This document shows, one piece after another, positions 1-6,876 of a stretch of 24,806 nucleotides of DNA. Both the position numbers and the translations under genes were made by a program. The first letter of the stretch is position 1, and every line of letters begins with the position of its first letter. Origin of the DNA: an uncultured Blautia sp. (GTDB lineage: Bacteria > Bacillota_A > Clostridia > Lachnospirales > Lachnospiraceae); assembly GCA_905209435.1 (NCBI GenBank), contig CAJLTE010000043.1:1-24806 (forward strand). The letters are read 5' to 3'. A model generated the notes under the pieces. It saw nothing but the letters and a program-made list of their open reading frames with translations. It was not told the origin of the DNA and did no database searches.

Positions 1-48
1 CCTCCTGGTCCCAAACCAGGCGCTCTAGCCAAGCTGAGCCACACCCCG
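1..48 (-). tRNA. tRNA-Pro (UGG anticodon), 5' part only
   Basis: Read on the minus strand, the sequence begins CGGGGTGTGGCTCAG, the usual start of a bacterial tRNA-Pro, followed by a D-arm (GCTCAGCTTGGCTAGAGC) and an anticodon arm CCTGG-TTTGGGA-CCAGG. The third to fifth loop bases give anticodon TGG (plus-strand bases 13-11), which reads proline codons. The T-arm and 3' end lie beyond the window edge, so the gene is partial. A perfect promoter lies upstream at 94-122. Confidence 0.95.
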
Positions 49-93
49 CTGTTTTCTTTATTTATTTGTGCTTCGTTGTCCGACGCAAGACAT

Positions 94-122
94 ATTATAT
101 GGTAACCCACCCCAAATGTCAA
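94..122 (-). promoter_or_regulatory. Consensus sigma-A promoter of the tRNA-Pro gene
   Basis: On the minus strand a perfect TTGACA (-35, bases 122-117) is followed by a 17-nt spacer and a perfect TATAAT (-10, bases 99-94). The tRNA 5' end is at base 48, about 40 nt after the expected start site. Consensus promoters of this kind are typical of stable RNA genes. Confidence 0.9.
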
Positions 123-360
123 CACTTTTTTTCAATTTTTTTTGATTTTTTTTGAAAAAGCAAATTTTAAGAGTCAAAAAAGCGGCGCAAAGCCAGTAAA
201 ATCAAGGGTTTCCGGGCTTTTTACTTTCATGAAAAAAGTTTGGATTTTTTTATAAAAATTCGATTCCTCAGAGTAGTTTTTAAGATTTTTTGTAAAAAAA
301 TATTTTATTTGCACAATAAAAAAATCTTAATTTTTTTTGATACTTTTTATTTAACACAAG
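123..360. other. AT-rich intergenic tract without a gene
   Basis: This stretch is dominated by A and T runs. No reading frame has a ribosome binding site. The only structure seen is a pair of mutually exclusive short stems: AAAGCC (189-194) with GGCTTT (215-220), or AGTAAAA (195-201) with TTTTACT (219-225). These could form a weak terminator-like fold on the plus strand, but no long T run follows. Confidence 0.6.
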
Positions 361-362
361 AA

Positions 363-495
363 AGAATCCTGCTTGCAGGATTCTCCGCCTGCGGTGGGTC
401 GCTTCAGCGACATGATTTCTCTCCGACGCAGTGCGATCCTGCCCGGAGGGCTTTTTATGTCATAGGAACATTACGAAGTAATTTCCTATGACATA
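363..495. repeat. Hairpin-rich intergenic element (possible dispersed repeat or ncRNA end)
   Basis: Several perfect inverted repeats are packed into about 130 bp: a 10-bp stem at 363-372/375-384, a 6-bp stem at 398-403/406-411, a GC stem at 441-444/448-451 running into five Ts, and a very long stem at 456-468/483-495 extended inside by ATTAC/GTAAT (470-474/478-482) around a 3-nt loop with a single bulged C at 469. No gene is visible. The density of perfect stems suggests a REP-like or other mobile intergenic element, or the 3' end of a plus-strand RNA. The repeat status is inferred, because no second copy lies in this window. Confidence 0.5.
441..456 (+). terminator. Terminator-like GC stem with T run, plus strand
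   Basis: GCCC (441-444) pairs with GGGC (448-451) and is followed directly by TTTTT. The stem is short but GC-only. No plus-strand gene upstream is apparent, so it probably belongs to the hairpin-rich element around it. Confidence 0.35.
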
Positions 496-530
496 ATAAA
501 AGGTTACTGCAATTTTGCGTACAGTAACCT
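492..530 (-). terminator. Intrinsic terminator of the rdgB-yfcE operon
   Basis: A perfect 9-bp inverted repeat, AGGTTACTG (501-509) and CAGTAACCT (522-530), lies 28 nt after the stop codon of the minus-strand yfcE gene. On the minus strand it is followed by TTTTATTAT (500-492). Position, stem and T run fit a rho-independent terminator. Confidence 0.8.
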
Positions 531-557
531 CATAAAAATTCATAAGCAAATATTTTA

Positions 558-1037
558 TTAAAGATATTTTATCTCAACCAGAGGTTCTTTTCCCTCTTCC
601 AGCTCCATAATCGCATAACTTGGCCTGCGACCGCGCTGACGTGGATATGTGAGGCTTCCAGGATTAATCACCAGAATCCCATCCTCTTCTTCAGCTACAG
701 GCGTATGTGTATGCCCGTACAGAGCAATCTGACAGCCCTTTTCCTGTGCTTTGGCTATAAGTCTGTCATGATCTCTGGATACAAAATAATAATGTCCGTG
801 TGTGACCAGAATCTTATGCCCTTCCAGGATAATCTCCTCTTCATTAGGAAGATCTGTAAAAAAATCATTATTCCCTGCGACAATAGTACATGGACATTCT
901 GCCAGAGCCTCAATAAAAATCTCTCTGCCCTCTACATCTCCGCAATGAATGAGATATTCAAAAGGAGCTTCTCTGAGCACAGCCTCTTCCAGATTCTCAT
1001 CCTGTCCATGTGTATCGCTGACGATCAGTACCTTCAT
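558..1037 (-). CDS. yfcE: YfcE-type metallophosphoesterase
   Basis: A 159-aa protein of the YfcE/MJ0936 branch of calcineurin-like metallophosphoesterases. Family members hydrolyse phosphodiester model substrates with two bound metal ions, and their natural substrate is generally unknown. All five metal-binding blocks are present in order: DTHG (8-11), GDVEG (33-37), GNND (55-58), THGHYY (79-84) and YGHTHTP (107-113). Length is normal for the family. The start codon overlaps the stop of the preceding rdgB gene by 4 nt (ATGA), so the two are translationally coupled in one operon that ends at the terminator at 492-530. The pairing with rdgB, a nucleotide-pool sanitiser, is a known arrangement in Firmicutes. 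The cytoplasmic location is inferred from the absence of a signal peptide. Confidence 0.93.
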   Translation of the reverse strand: MKVLIVSDTHGQDENLEEAVLREAPFEYLIHCGDVEGREIFIEALAECPCTIVAGNNDFFTDLPNEEEIILEGHKILVTHGHYYFVSRDHDRLIAKAQEKGCQIALYGHTHTPVAEEEDGILVINPGSLTYPRQRGRRPSYAIMELEEGKEPLVEIKYL

Positions 1038-1618
1038 TTCAGTTCTTCCTTTATGGCACGTAAAGCCTTACCTCTGTGGCTGATCTTATTTTTTTCTTCC
1101 ATGGAAAGCTCTGCAGATGTACAACCATATTCCGGCAGATAGAAGATCGGATCATAACCAAAACCGTTTTCTCCCTTCTCCTCATACCCAATACGGCCTT
1201 CCATTGTTCCACGTACTGTTTTTACACTTCCATCCGGAAAAGCCGCCGCAACGGCACATACGAACCTTGCAGTACGTTTCTCATCCGGCACGCCATTCAG
1301 ACGTTCAATTAAATTTGCATTCTTGATTCGGTAAGAAGTATCCTCTCCCATATAGCGCGCAGAATAAATACCCGGTTCTTTATTCAGATAATCGATTTCC
1401 AGACCGGAATCATCGGCCAAAGTGATCTCACCTGTCATTTTGCAGATAGTTTTTGCTTTGATCACGGCATTTTCCTCAAATGTAGAACCATCCTCCACAA
1501 TATCAGCGTGAATCCCTGCCTCTTTCATGGAAACTACCTCTACATCCATATCTGAAAGGATCTCTCTGATTTCTTTCATCTTATCCTGATTTCCAGTGGC
1601 AAAAATTATTTTTTTCAT
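1034..1618 (-). CDS. rdgB: XTP/dITP diphosphatase (RdgB/HAM1 family)
   Basis: A 194-aa non-canonical purine NTP pyrophosphatase. Enzymes of this family hydrolyse dITP, ITP and XTP to the monophosphate and pyrophosphate, keeping deaminated purines out of DNA and RNA. The N-terminal substrate motif ATGNQDKMKEI (7-17), the acidic block around EDGSTFEENA, the metal-binding ADDSGLEID segment and the C-terminal GENGFGYDPIFYLPE block are all present, followed by the SHRGKA segment that contacts the base. Length is typical. The ATG at 1618 has an AGAGG sequence about 11 nt upstream. It overlaps yfcE by 4 nt and is the first gene of a two-gene operon. Confidence 0.96.
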   Translation of the reverse strand: MKKIIFATGNQDKMKEIREILSDMDVEVVSMKEAGIHADIVEDGSTFEENAVIKAKTICKMTGEITLADDSGLEIDYLNKEPGIYSARYMGEDTSYRIKNANLIERLNGVPDEKRTARFVCAVAAAFPDGSVKTVRGTMEGRIGYEEKGENGFGYDPIFYLPEYGCTSAELSMEEKNKISHRGKALRAIKEELK

Positions 1619-1762
1619 AGTCTCTATATCCTCTGTTTATATTTTTACACTGTTACATTTTTGTACTTCTATTGTATCAAAATTTTACCCGTAGATTTTT
1701 TCCGGTATCTCTTTCTGACTTTGAAACATTTTCATAAACTATCATTCCGTACTGATATCCAC

Positions 1763-2914
1763 TTATTTCTGACTCTTTTTCGGCGGGCGCGGTCCCAGAA
1801 ACTGGTAATAATATGTTTTCAGCATTCCGTTGTAAATCTTACGGTTCTTGTCTGCTTTTCTTCCGATATCATTTTCTGCTTTATCATAAGATGTAATCAG
1901 ATACATGGACCATTTGTCCAGTCGCGCATAACTTTCACCGATTTCTCTGTAAAGTTGTGCCAGATTTTCTTTTTCTTCCAGTCGTTCACCGTATGGCGGG
2001 TTTGTAATAATAAAACCATATGGTTTCGAATGGCGCAGATCTTTTACAGGGCGCTGCTGGAAATGAATCAGTTTCTCCACACCTGCCATCTTCGCATTGG
2101 CACGTGCAGCTTTCAGTGCTTCCGGGTCAATATCAAATCCCTGGATATCTGTATCAACGTTAAGATTTACTCTGTCCTGCGCTTCCTCGTTGGCATCATA
2201 CCAGCATTTTCTCGGAACCAGATGCTTCCAGTCCTCTGCCAGGAAAGAACGGTTCATACCAGGTGCAATATCTGCTGCCATCATTGCTGCCTCAATCGGG
2301 AAAGTACCGCTGCCGCAGAACGGATCTACCAGGATTCTGTCTTTGTTCCACGGAGTGAGCATGATCAGTGCAGATGCAAGCGTCTCTGTGATCGGAGCCT
2401 TAACAGTCATTTTCCGGTAACCTCTCTTATGCAGAGAAACTCCTGAGGTATCGATACCGATAGTTGCCACATCTTTCATAAATGCTACACGAATCGGAAA
2501 ACTTGCACCGTCCTCTTCAAACCAGGATACCCCATATACGCCCTTCAGACGCTCTACAATGGCTTTTTTCATGATAGACTGGATATCTGACGGGCTGAAC
2601 AGCTTACTCTTTACAGAATTTGCTTTTGCAACCCAGAATTTTCCGTCTTTCGGAATATAATTTTCCCATGGAAGGGCTTTTGTTTTCTCAAAAAGCTCAT
2701 CAAAAGTTTCTGCCTTGACTTCCGCTACTTTCAGCAGAATCCTCTCTGTGGAGCGCAGAAATACATTGGCATCTGCGATTCCCTGTGCATCCGCCTCAAA
2801 AGTAACTTTTCCATCCTCTACCTTGATAATCTCATAACCCAGATCAAGGATTTCACGTTTCAGTACTGCTTCCATACCAAAATGGCATGGTGCGATCAGT
2901 TCATATTTTTCCAT
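1763..2914 (-). CDS. THUMP-domain class I RNA methyltransferase (RlmL/YpsC-like)
   Basis: A 383-aa SAM-dependent methyltransferase of the YpsC/RlmL N-terminal type. The first roughly 165 residues match the ferredoxin-like plus THUMP region that binds structured RNA. The catalytic half carries the SAM loop DPFCGSGTFPIEAA (197-210), an acidic residue in GFDIDPEAL (about 259-267) that would hold the SAM ribose, and the N6-adenine/N2-guanine signature NPPYGER (305-311). The E. coli relative RlmL methylates G2445 of 23S rRNA; this shorter single-domain form is expected to do the same or a similar position, but the target cannot be read from sequence. An AGAGGA ribosome binding site lies about 8 nt upstream. 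It stands alone, with 144 nt to rdgB and 113 nt to the next gene. Confidence 0.92.
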   Translation of the reverse strand: MEKYELIAPCHFGMEAVLKREILDLGYEIIKVEDGKVTFEADAQGIADANVFLRSTERILLKVAEVKAETFDELFEKTKALPWENYIPKDGKFWVAKANSVKSKLFSPSDIQSIMKKAIVERLKGVYGVSWFEEDGASFPIRVAFMKDVATIGIDTSGVSLHKRGYRKMTVKAPITETLASALIMLTPWNKDRILVDPFCGSGTFPIEAAMMAADIAPGMNRSFLAEDWKHLVPRKCWYDANEEAQDRVNLNVDTDIQGFDIDPEALKAARANAKMAGVEKLIHFQQRPVKDLRHSKPYGFIITNPPYGERLEEKENLAQLYREIGESYARLDKWSMYLITSYDKAENDIGRKADKNRKIYNGMLKTYYYQFLGPRPPKKSQK

Positions 2915-3027
2915 TCTTTATCCTCTCTAAATATATATGCAGCAATATGCTATAAGCTCTATAGCAGTACAAATATCGGCTATCCGTTCAACTGCTGCCT
3001 GCCCGTAATCGAATAGCTGTTTTTCTC

Positions 3028-3570
3028 TTAAAGTTCAAGACTTTTTACAATATTTTTCTCAAAGTCTTTAATCGTAAACACACCATCCTCGAAAATCGCA
3101 TATGTAGGCGGATTTCCCTCTTTTGGGATAGACACGGAACCCGGATTCAGAATCACATAGCTGTCTTTACGCTCTGCTCTGAGTACGTGGGTATGTCCGT
3201 GGATCAGAATATCTCCGTCCTGAATTGGCGGAAGGTTGTTTTCATTATAAATATGTCCATGTGTAGCATAAAATGTTCTTCCATCCAGATTTAAGATGCA
3301 GTAATCTGCCATGACAGGAAACTGCAGTACCATCTGATCTACCTCTGCTTCGCAGTTTCCGCGCACAGCATAGATTTCTCTTTTCATAGCATTCAACATA
3401 GCAATGACTTCCTTCGGAGCGTATTCCTTAGGAAGGTCATTCCTCGGACCGTGATAAAGCAGATCGCCCAGCAACACCAGGCGTTCTGCCTTTTCTTCCT
3501 TATAAGCATCCAGCATCTTTCTGCAATAATATGCAGAACCATGAACATCTGACGCAAACATATATTTCAT
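3028..3570 (-). CDS. yfcE: YfcE-type phosphodiesterase (second copy)
   Basis: A 180-aa calcineurin-like metallophosphoesterase, closer in length and motifs to E. coli YfcE than the gene at 558-1037. Metal-binding blocks are seen in order: SDVHGS (7-12), GDLLYHGPRND (about 35-45), GNCEAEVDQ (about 71-79), THGH (about 104-107) and HGHTH (about 124-128). The NDLP and RGNCEAEVD segments are characteristic of true YfcE. Activity is expected on phosphodiesters in the cytoplasm, with the natural substrate unknown. A GAGGAG ribosome binding site lies 10 nt before the ATG. A promoter candidate is at 3627-3655. It is a paralogue, not a duplicate: identity to the first copy is confined to the motifs. 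Confidence 0.93.
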   Translation of the reverse strand: MKYMFASDVHGSAYYCRKMLDAYKEEKAERLVLLGDLLYHGPRNDLPKEYAPKEVIAMLNAMKREIYAVRGNCEAEVDQMVLQFPVMADYCILNLDGRTFYATHGHIYNENNLPPIQDGDILIHGHTHVLRAERKDSYVILNPGSVSIPKEGNPPTYAIFEDGVFTIKDFEKNIVKSLEL

Positions 3571-3626
3571 AATTTCGTGTCTCCTCTTTTAGTTTGTATT
3601 TTGTTGTCACTTACATGCTACTTTTC

Positions 3627-3655
3627 AAAGTATATACCGTCTGTTATTTTGTCAA
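3627..3655 (-). promoter_or_regulatory. Candidate sigma-A promoter of the second yfcE gene
   Basis: On the minus strand a perfect TTGACA (3655-3650) is followed after 17 nt by TACTTT (3632-3627), a weak -10. The gene starts at 3570, giving an untranslated leader of about 50 nt. Confidence 0.45.
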
Positions 3656-3792
3656 CATATGAATCGCAGCTGTATTTCCCACTACCCTTTTACAATATTT
3701 TCTACTATTGTACTTCTGTTTCTGTTATCAGATTCTATAAGCCACAATGCTCACCTTTGCCTGTAACTACAGATATATACACCTTATCATGC

Positions 3793-4104
3793 TTATGACG
3801 AAATTACAAGATTTCTTCCCCGATATGCTTCAAAACCGCCGATCACCGAACGGGTACGATATCCAAATTTCGCAAGCTGCCGCGCAATCCTGAGGCTTGC
3901 CCCTCCCCTGTCGCAATAAAGCACCAGTGTTTTTCCTTTGGGAAATGATGTATATTCCTCTATTTCTGCGTATGGTATATTCACCGCTCCTTTTACATGA
4001 CTGTGCGCATAAGATTCTCTTTCACGCAGATCTATGATCAATGTGTCCCTGCGGTCCACATAATAATCCAACATTTTTGCAGAAATCGTTTCCACCGGAA
4101 ACAT
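3793..4104 (-). CDS. Single-domain rhodanese-like protein
   Basis: A 103-aa rhodanese (thiosulfate sulfurtransferase-like) domain that occupies the whole protein. Visible features are IIDLRERESYAHSHVKGAVNIP (residues 23-44; substrate-side DLR and the GA-NIP turn) and the active-site loop CDRGGASLR with the persulfide-carrying Cys64. The C-terminal VIGGFEAY block is typical. Such proteins move sulfane sulfur as a persulfide in the cytoplasm; the partner is not evident from the neighbours. The start is supported by AGGAG 6 nt before the ATG. No fusion or transmembrane segment is present. It is followed by an ordinary 222-nt gap before the second yfcE gene. Confidence 0.9.
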   Translation of the reverse strand: MFPVETISAKMLDYYVDRRDTLIIDLRERESYAHSHVKGAVNIPYAEIEEYTSFPKGKTLVLYCDRGGASLRIARQLAKFGYRTRSVIGGFEAYRGRNLVISS

Positions 4105-4142
4105 GGCAGACTCCTTTTTGTTATATCATATGAAACAATATC

Positions 4143-4174
4143 AAAAACTGCCAGCGGATTCTTACCGCTGGCAG
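4143..4174 (-). terminator. Intrinsic terminator after the 65-aa gene
   Basis: A perfect 10-bp stem, CTGCCAGCGG (4148-4157) with CCGCTGGCAG (4165-4174), 7-nt loop, is followed on the minus strand by TTTTT (4147-4143). It lies just after the stop codon at 4182 and separates this gene from the rhodanese gene. Confidence 0.88.
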
Positions 4175-4181
4175 AAAAAAC

Positions 4182-4379
4182 TTAATATTCGTTTTCCTCT
4201 GAAGTATAGGACTGGGAAGTTTTGTTTTTCATTTTGTTTTTTGCCTTATCTCTGCAATCTGTCTCGTTTTTGCTTCTCAGATTATCAGTGTGGTTCATTT
4301 CATTTCCATAGGTATTTTTGCTTGATGTCTCTGTGTAATTTTTACTGTTTCTGTTTTCAGATTCATAGTTTTTTGCCAT
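4182..4379 (-). CDS. Small hydrophilic Asn/Lys/Ser/Glu-rich protein, possibly spore-related
   Basis: A 65-aa protein of unknown function with almost no hydrophobic residues. It is rich in Asn, Lys, Ser, Glu and Thr, has a single Cys (near residue 42) and no signal peptide, and is likely disordered. It is real by context: a strong AGGAGG ribosome binding site 8 nt before the ATG, a good terminator straight after the stop, and a hairpin in its leader (CCCGG/CCGGG with CTTCC/GGAAG inside, about 4410-4443). A sequence matching the sigma-G consensus lies upstream (4488-4516). Composition and promoter suggest a small spore or forespore protein, but it lacks a recognisable alpha/beta-type SASP motif, so this is inference. 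Confidence 0.75.
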   Translation of the reverse strand: MAKNYESENRNSKNYTETSSKNTYGNEMNHTDNLRSKNETDCRDKAKNKMKNKTSQSYTSEENEY

Positions 4380-4487
4380 TATTTTATTCCTCCTGATGCA
4401 TTTTGTCTTCCCGGACTTCCTGAAAGGAACGGAAGAACCCGGGTATTTCTGCGACGCGCTTTGTTACTGAATGCGCTTCACATTGAC

Positions 4488-4516
4488 TATTATCCCAAAA
4501 ACACGGGGGAATATTC
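4488..4516 (-). promoter_or_regulatory. Candidate sigma-G/F (forespore) promoter for the 65-aa gene
   Basis: On the minus strand GAATA (4516-4512) is followed by a 17-nt spacer and GATAATA (4494-4488). The known sigma-G consensus is GMATR, 17-18 nt, CATNHTA; the only mismatch is the first base of the -10. No competing sigma-A promoter was seen on this strand. Transcription would start near 4481, about 100 nt before the gene. Confidence 0.4.
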
Positions 4517-4527
4517 ATCAAAATATG

Positions 4528-4556
4528 TTGCTTTTTTCACCAAGCTATATTATAAT
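4528..4556 (+). promoter_or_regulatory. Sigma-A promoter of the small-RNA candidate
   Basis: TTGCTT (4528-4533) is separated by exactly 17 nt from a perfect TATAAT (4551-4556) on the plus strand. The predicted start is near 4563, and a strong plus-strand terminator follows about 100 nt later with no reading frame between. Confidence 0.7.
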
Positions 4557-4562
4557 CATAGC

Positions 4563-4670
4563 TGTAAAAAGAATTTACCCTTCAAAAATTTTTTTTACAT
4601 AAACCCCTTATTTAATTATTTATACTCCCCTCGAAAGTCCCGTCAGCTCCCCTGGCGGGGCTTTCTTTTT
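4563..4670 (+). ncRNA. Candidate small regulatory RNA with C-rich motifs
   Basis: A promoter (4528-4556) and a strong terminator (4633-4670) on the plus strand bracket about 108 nt that contains no credible reading frame. The RNA would start with an A/U-rich single-stranded part and carry three CCCC-containing motifs: ACCCCTT near 4603-4609, CTCCCC at 4625-4630, and CTCCC in the terminator loop (4647-4651). Such exposed C-rich motifs are the hallmark of Gram-positive trans-acting small RNAs (for example RsaE/RoxS), which pair with Shine-Dalgarno GGGG/GGAGG sequences. It matches none of the RNA families I know. Existence is inferred from signals only. Confidence 0.6.
4633..4670 (+). terminator. 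Strong plus-strand terminator of the small-RNA candidate
   Basis: A 14-bp stem with a few G-U pairs (4633-4646 with 4652-4665), loop CTCCC, is followed by TTTTT (4666-4670). No protein gene on the plus strand precedes it, so it needs a transcript that the neighbouring genes do not explain. Confidence 0.85.
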
Positions 4671-4702
4671 ACAAAAAAGAATTCGTCCAGAGAACTTACT
4701 AC

Positions 4703-4747
4703 AAAAAAAGCAGCATTGCAAGACCTCAAGTCATGCAATGCTGCTTT
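4703..4747 (-). terminator. Intrinsic terminator of the arabinose kinase gene (probably bidirectional)
   Basis: A perfect 14-bp inverted repeat (4707-4720 with 4734-4747) lies 60 nt after the kinase stop codon. On the minus strand it runs into seven Ts (4709-4703). On the plus strand it is followed by TTTTT at a short distance, so it could also stop leftover transcription from the small RNA. Confidence 0.9.
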
Positions 4748-4806
4748 ATTTTTGTATTATTTTTAAACAGAAGAAAACTCCTGCATCACTTCCTGCTCCG
4801 GTCAGA

Positions 4807-6411
4807 TTACCAGATTTTTGACTCTACTGCAGCTCTTTCGATAGAAAGGCCTTTCATATAACTGTCCATAAATGCATTGAAACCTGCAACTCCTTCCGGT
4901 TTCGGATCCAGTGTACTGCTTTCCTGATCTGCAAATACTTTATTGTCCAGGAATGCTTCCAGAGTTTCGCCTTCTTCTTTGTTTACAAGATATGAAGCAA
5001 GAAGCGCAATTCCCCACGCTCCGCCTTCACCTGCAGTAGCCATTACAGATACCGGTGCATTTACTGCATCTGCAAGGATCTGCTGTCCAACGCCTTTAGT
5101 CTTGAATAATCCGCCATGTCCCAGGAGACGGTCTACCTTTACATTTTCTTTCTCAAACAGAAGGTTCAGACCTACTCTCATAGCACCAAGGCATGTATAC
5201 AGATTGGTTCTCATAAAGTTTGCAAGATTGAATTTACTCTCCGGGGAACGAACAAACAATGGACGTCCTTCTTCGAATCCTGTCATATGCTCGCCTGAGA
5301 AGTAGCAGTAAGAAAGAAGTCCGCCACAGTCAGGATCACCTTCCAGTGCTTTATTGTAAAGAGTTCCGAATAATTTATTCATATCCACTTCCATACCCAT
5401 AGCTTCTGCAAATTCCTTGAATACATTTACCCATGCATTCAGGTCAGAAGTACAGTTGTTGGAATGAGCCATAGCCACCAGATGTCCTGACGGAGTAGTA
5501 ACCATATCGATTTCTTTATATGGTCTGGAAAGTTCTTTTTCCAGAACGATCATTGCAAATACAGAAGTTCCTGCTGAAACATTACCAGTACGAACTGCAA
5601 CACTGTTTGTAGCAACCATGCCGGTTCCTGCGTCACCTTCCGGAGGACACATCGGGATTCCTGCTTTCAGTTTACCTGTTACATCGAGAAGCTTCGCCCC
5701 TTCCTCTGTAAGAACACCTGCATCCTCACCTGCAACAAGTGCTTTTGGCATAATGTCACGAAGTTTCCATGAAAATCCATAAGGAGCTACCAGCTCATCA
5801 AATTTATCAACCATTTCCTGGTTATAGTCTGCTTTTGTTGTATCAATTGGGAACATACCTGCTGCATCGCCGATTCCCAGAACTCTTTTACCTGTCAGTT
5901 TCCAGTGAACATATGCTTCCAGAGTTGTAATATAGTCAATATCTTTTACATGTTCTTCCCCATTAAGGATTGCCTGATACAGATGAGCAATGCTCCATCT
6001 CTGTGGAATATTATAGTTAAACAGTTCCATCAGTTTTTCGCTTGCTTCGCCTGTAATATTATTTCTCCATGTACGGAATGGTACGAGAAGTTCTCCTTCT
6101 TTGTTAAATGGCATATAGCCATGCATCATAGCACTGACTCCAAATGCACCTACGGATTCCAGTTCTACATCATATTTTGCCTTTACATCTTTCGCCATAT
6201 CCTGATAACAGTCCTGGATACCTGTCCAGATATCTTCCAGGCTGTATGTCCAGACACCATTTTCATAGCGGTTTTCCCACTCATGTGCGCCGGAAGCGAT
6301 CGGCTGGTTTTTGTCATCGACGAGTACTGCTTTGATTCTGGTTGAACCGAATTCAATACCAAGTGCTGTTTTGTTTGCAAGGATTGCTGCTTTTGCTTCT
6401 GCTGCTCCCAT
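4807..6411 (-). CDS. FGGY-family carbohydrate kinase, probable L-ribulokinase
   Basis: A 534-aa kinase of the FGGY (hexokinase/actin-fold) family. The N-terminal phosphate-binding segment [17 protein letters not shown], the central VSAMMHGYM substrate block, the GDAGTGM turn and the [12 protein letters not shown] and [21 protein letters not shown]-side motifs are all present. The open frame extends to 6474, but the ATG at 6411 is preferred: GGGAGG stands 9-10 nt before it, and the protein then begins just ahead of the fold. Next to araA and araR the likely substrate is L-ribulose, giving L-ribulose 5-phosphate. It does not look like classical AraB and may be the nonorthologous clostridial ribulokinase called AraK. 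Xylulokinase-like activity cannot be excluded. It is separated from araA by 465 nt holding a MITE-like element. Confidence 0.85.
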   Translation of the reverse strand: MGAAEAKAAILANKTALGIEFGSTRIKAVLVDDKNQPIASGAHEWENRYENGVWTYSLEDIWTGIQDCYQDMAKDVKAKYDVELESVGAFGVSAMMHGYMPFNKEGELLVPFRTWRNNITGEASEKLMELFNYNIPQRWSIAHLYQAILNGEEHVKDIDYITTLEAYVHWKLTGKRVLGIGDAAGMFPIDTTKADYNQEMVDKFDELVAPYGFSWKLRDIMPKALVAGEDAGVLTEEGAKLLDVTGKLKAGIPMCPPEGDAGTGMVATNSVAVRTGNVSAGTSVFAMIVLEKELSRPYKEIDMVTTPSGHLVAMAHSNNCTSDLNAWVNVFKEFAEAMGMEVDMNKLFGTLYNKALEGDPDCGGLLSYCYFSGEHMTGFEEGRPLFVRSPESKFNLANFMRTNLYTCLGAMRVGLNLLFEKENVKVDRLLGHGGLFKTKGVGQQILADAVNAPVSVMATAGEGGAWGIALLASYLVNKEEGETLEAFLDNKVFADQESSTLDPKPEGVAGFNAFMDSYMKGLSIERAAVESKIW

Positions 6412-6567
6412 TTTTATGTACCTCCCTGTTTCTCTGTTATTCATTACTGCTGACCAATAGAAAAATATGATCATATATGCAGTCTGACTGACTTTATTAT
6501 CGCATTTCTTCTGTCGTTTTACTATAGAAATTTTTTACTGTTTTGCTGCACTTTTTTTACATATTTT

Positions 6568-6731
6568 TAGAGCGTGTTTGAAAAAGGCTTTCTGCGAGAT
6601 GTGCGTCACAATTTGTGGGAGATTTTGTTCGGATGAGGGCGGCGTAGCGGGCTACGACAACCGAATTCGGACAAAATCTACCGCAAAGTGGGGCGTGCAG
6701 ATTGCGGGAATGATTTTTCAAACACGCTCTA
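6568..6731. mobile_element. 164-bp MITE-like element with 18-bp perfect terminal inverted repeats
   Basis: The ends are TAGAGCGTGTTTGAAAAA (6568-6585) and its exact reverse complement (6714-6731). Inside, AGATTTTGTTCG (near 6611-6622) pairs with CGGACAAAATCT (near 6668-6679) with one G-U pair, and CGTAG/CTACG forms an apical stem, so the whole element can fold into one long hairpin. It contains no transposase and only a spurious reading frame. TA at both edges fits the TA target duplication of IS630/Tc1-type transposases, which would have mobilised it in trans. A third copy of the end sequence stands alone at 9802-9819. Confidence 0.82.
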
Positions 6732-6732
6732 G

Positions 6733-6816
6733 GGCTGCCATTTCAGGCAGTAGGATGAGTTCAAGACATACATATATGTAAACCCATCCTTTCAGTCTCA
6801 GCCTGATATGGCAGCC
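6733..6816. other. Long hairpin directly downstream of araA
   Basis: Nested arms pair over 84 nt: GGCTGCCAT (6733-6741) with ATGGCAGCC (6808-6816), TCAGGC (6743-6748) with GCCTGA (6801-6806), and AGGATGAGTT (6752-6761) with AACCCATCCT (6781-6790), one mismatch. The tip contains the palindrome ACATATATGT. It begins 60 nt after the araA stop codon and abuts the MITE-like element. No T run follows on the minus strand, so it is not a standard terminator. It may stabilise or process the araA message. Confidence 0.6.
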
Positions 6817-6876
6817 TCTGTATCAGATAGTCAGACAAATAAAATCATCTTTTCTGCTACCCGAATTTCATTGATA

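Noticed and set aside
240..491. 83-aa plus-strand reading frame in the AT-rich tract and hairpin element
   Set aside because: It has no ribosome binding site, low-complexity Lys/Phe/Ile composition, and runs through the inverted repeats.
1661..2446. 261-aa plus-strand reading frame
   Set aside because: It lies opposite the methyltransferase gene, is Cys/Phe/Ile-rich and lacks a ribosome binding site; it is a shadow.
2948..2966. 7-bp stem TGCTATA/TATAGCA between the methyltransferase and the second yfcE gene, considered as a terminator
   Set aside because: It is AT-rich and no T run follows on either strand.
4461..4766. 101-aa plus-strand reading frame over the small-RNA region
   Set aside because: It crosses two perfect terminators and has no ribosome binding site or recognisable domain.
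6465..6476. Palindrome ATATGATCATAT before the FGGY kinase, considered as an operator
   Set aside because: It does not match the AraR dyad upstream of araR and short AT palindromes are common here.
6578..6781. 67-aa plus-strand frame through the MITE-like element
   Set aside because: It spans the inverted repeat and flanking hairpin and resembles no transposase.
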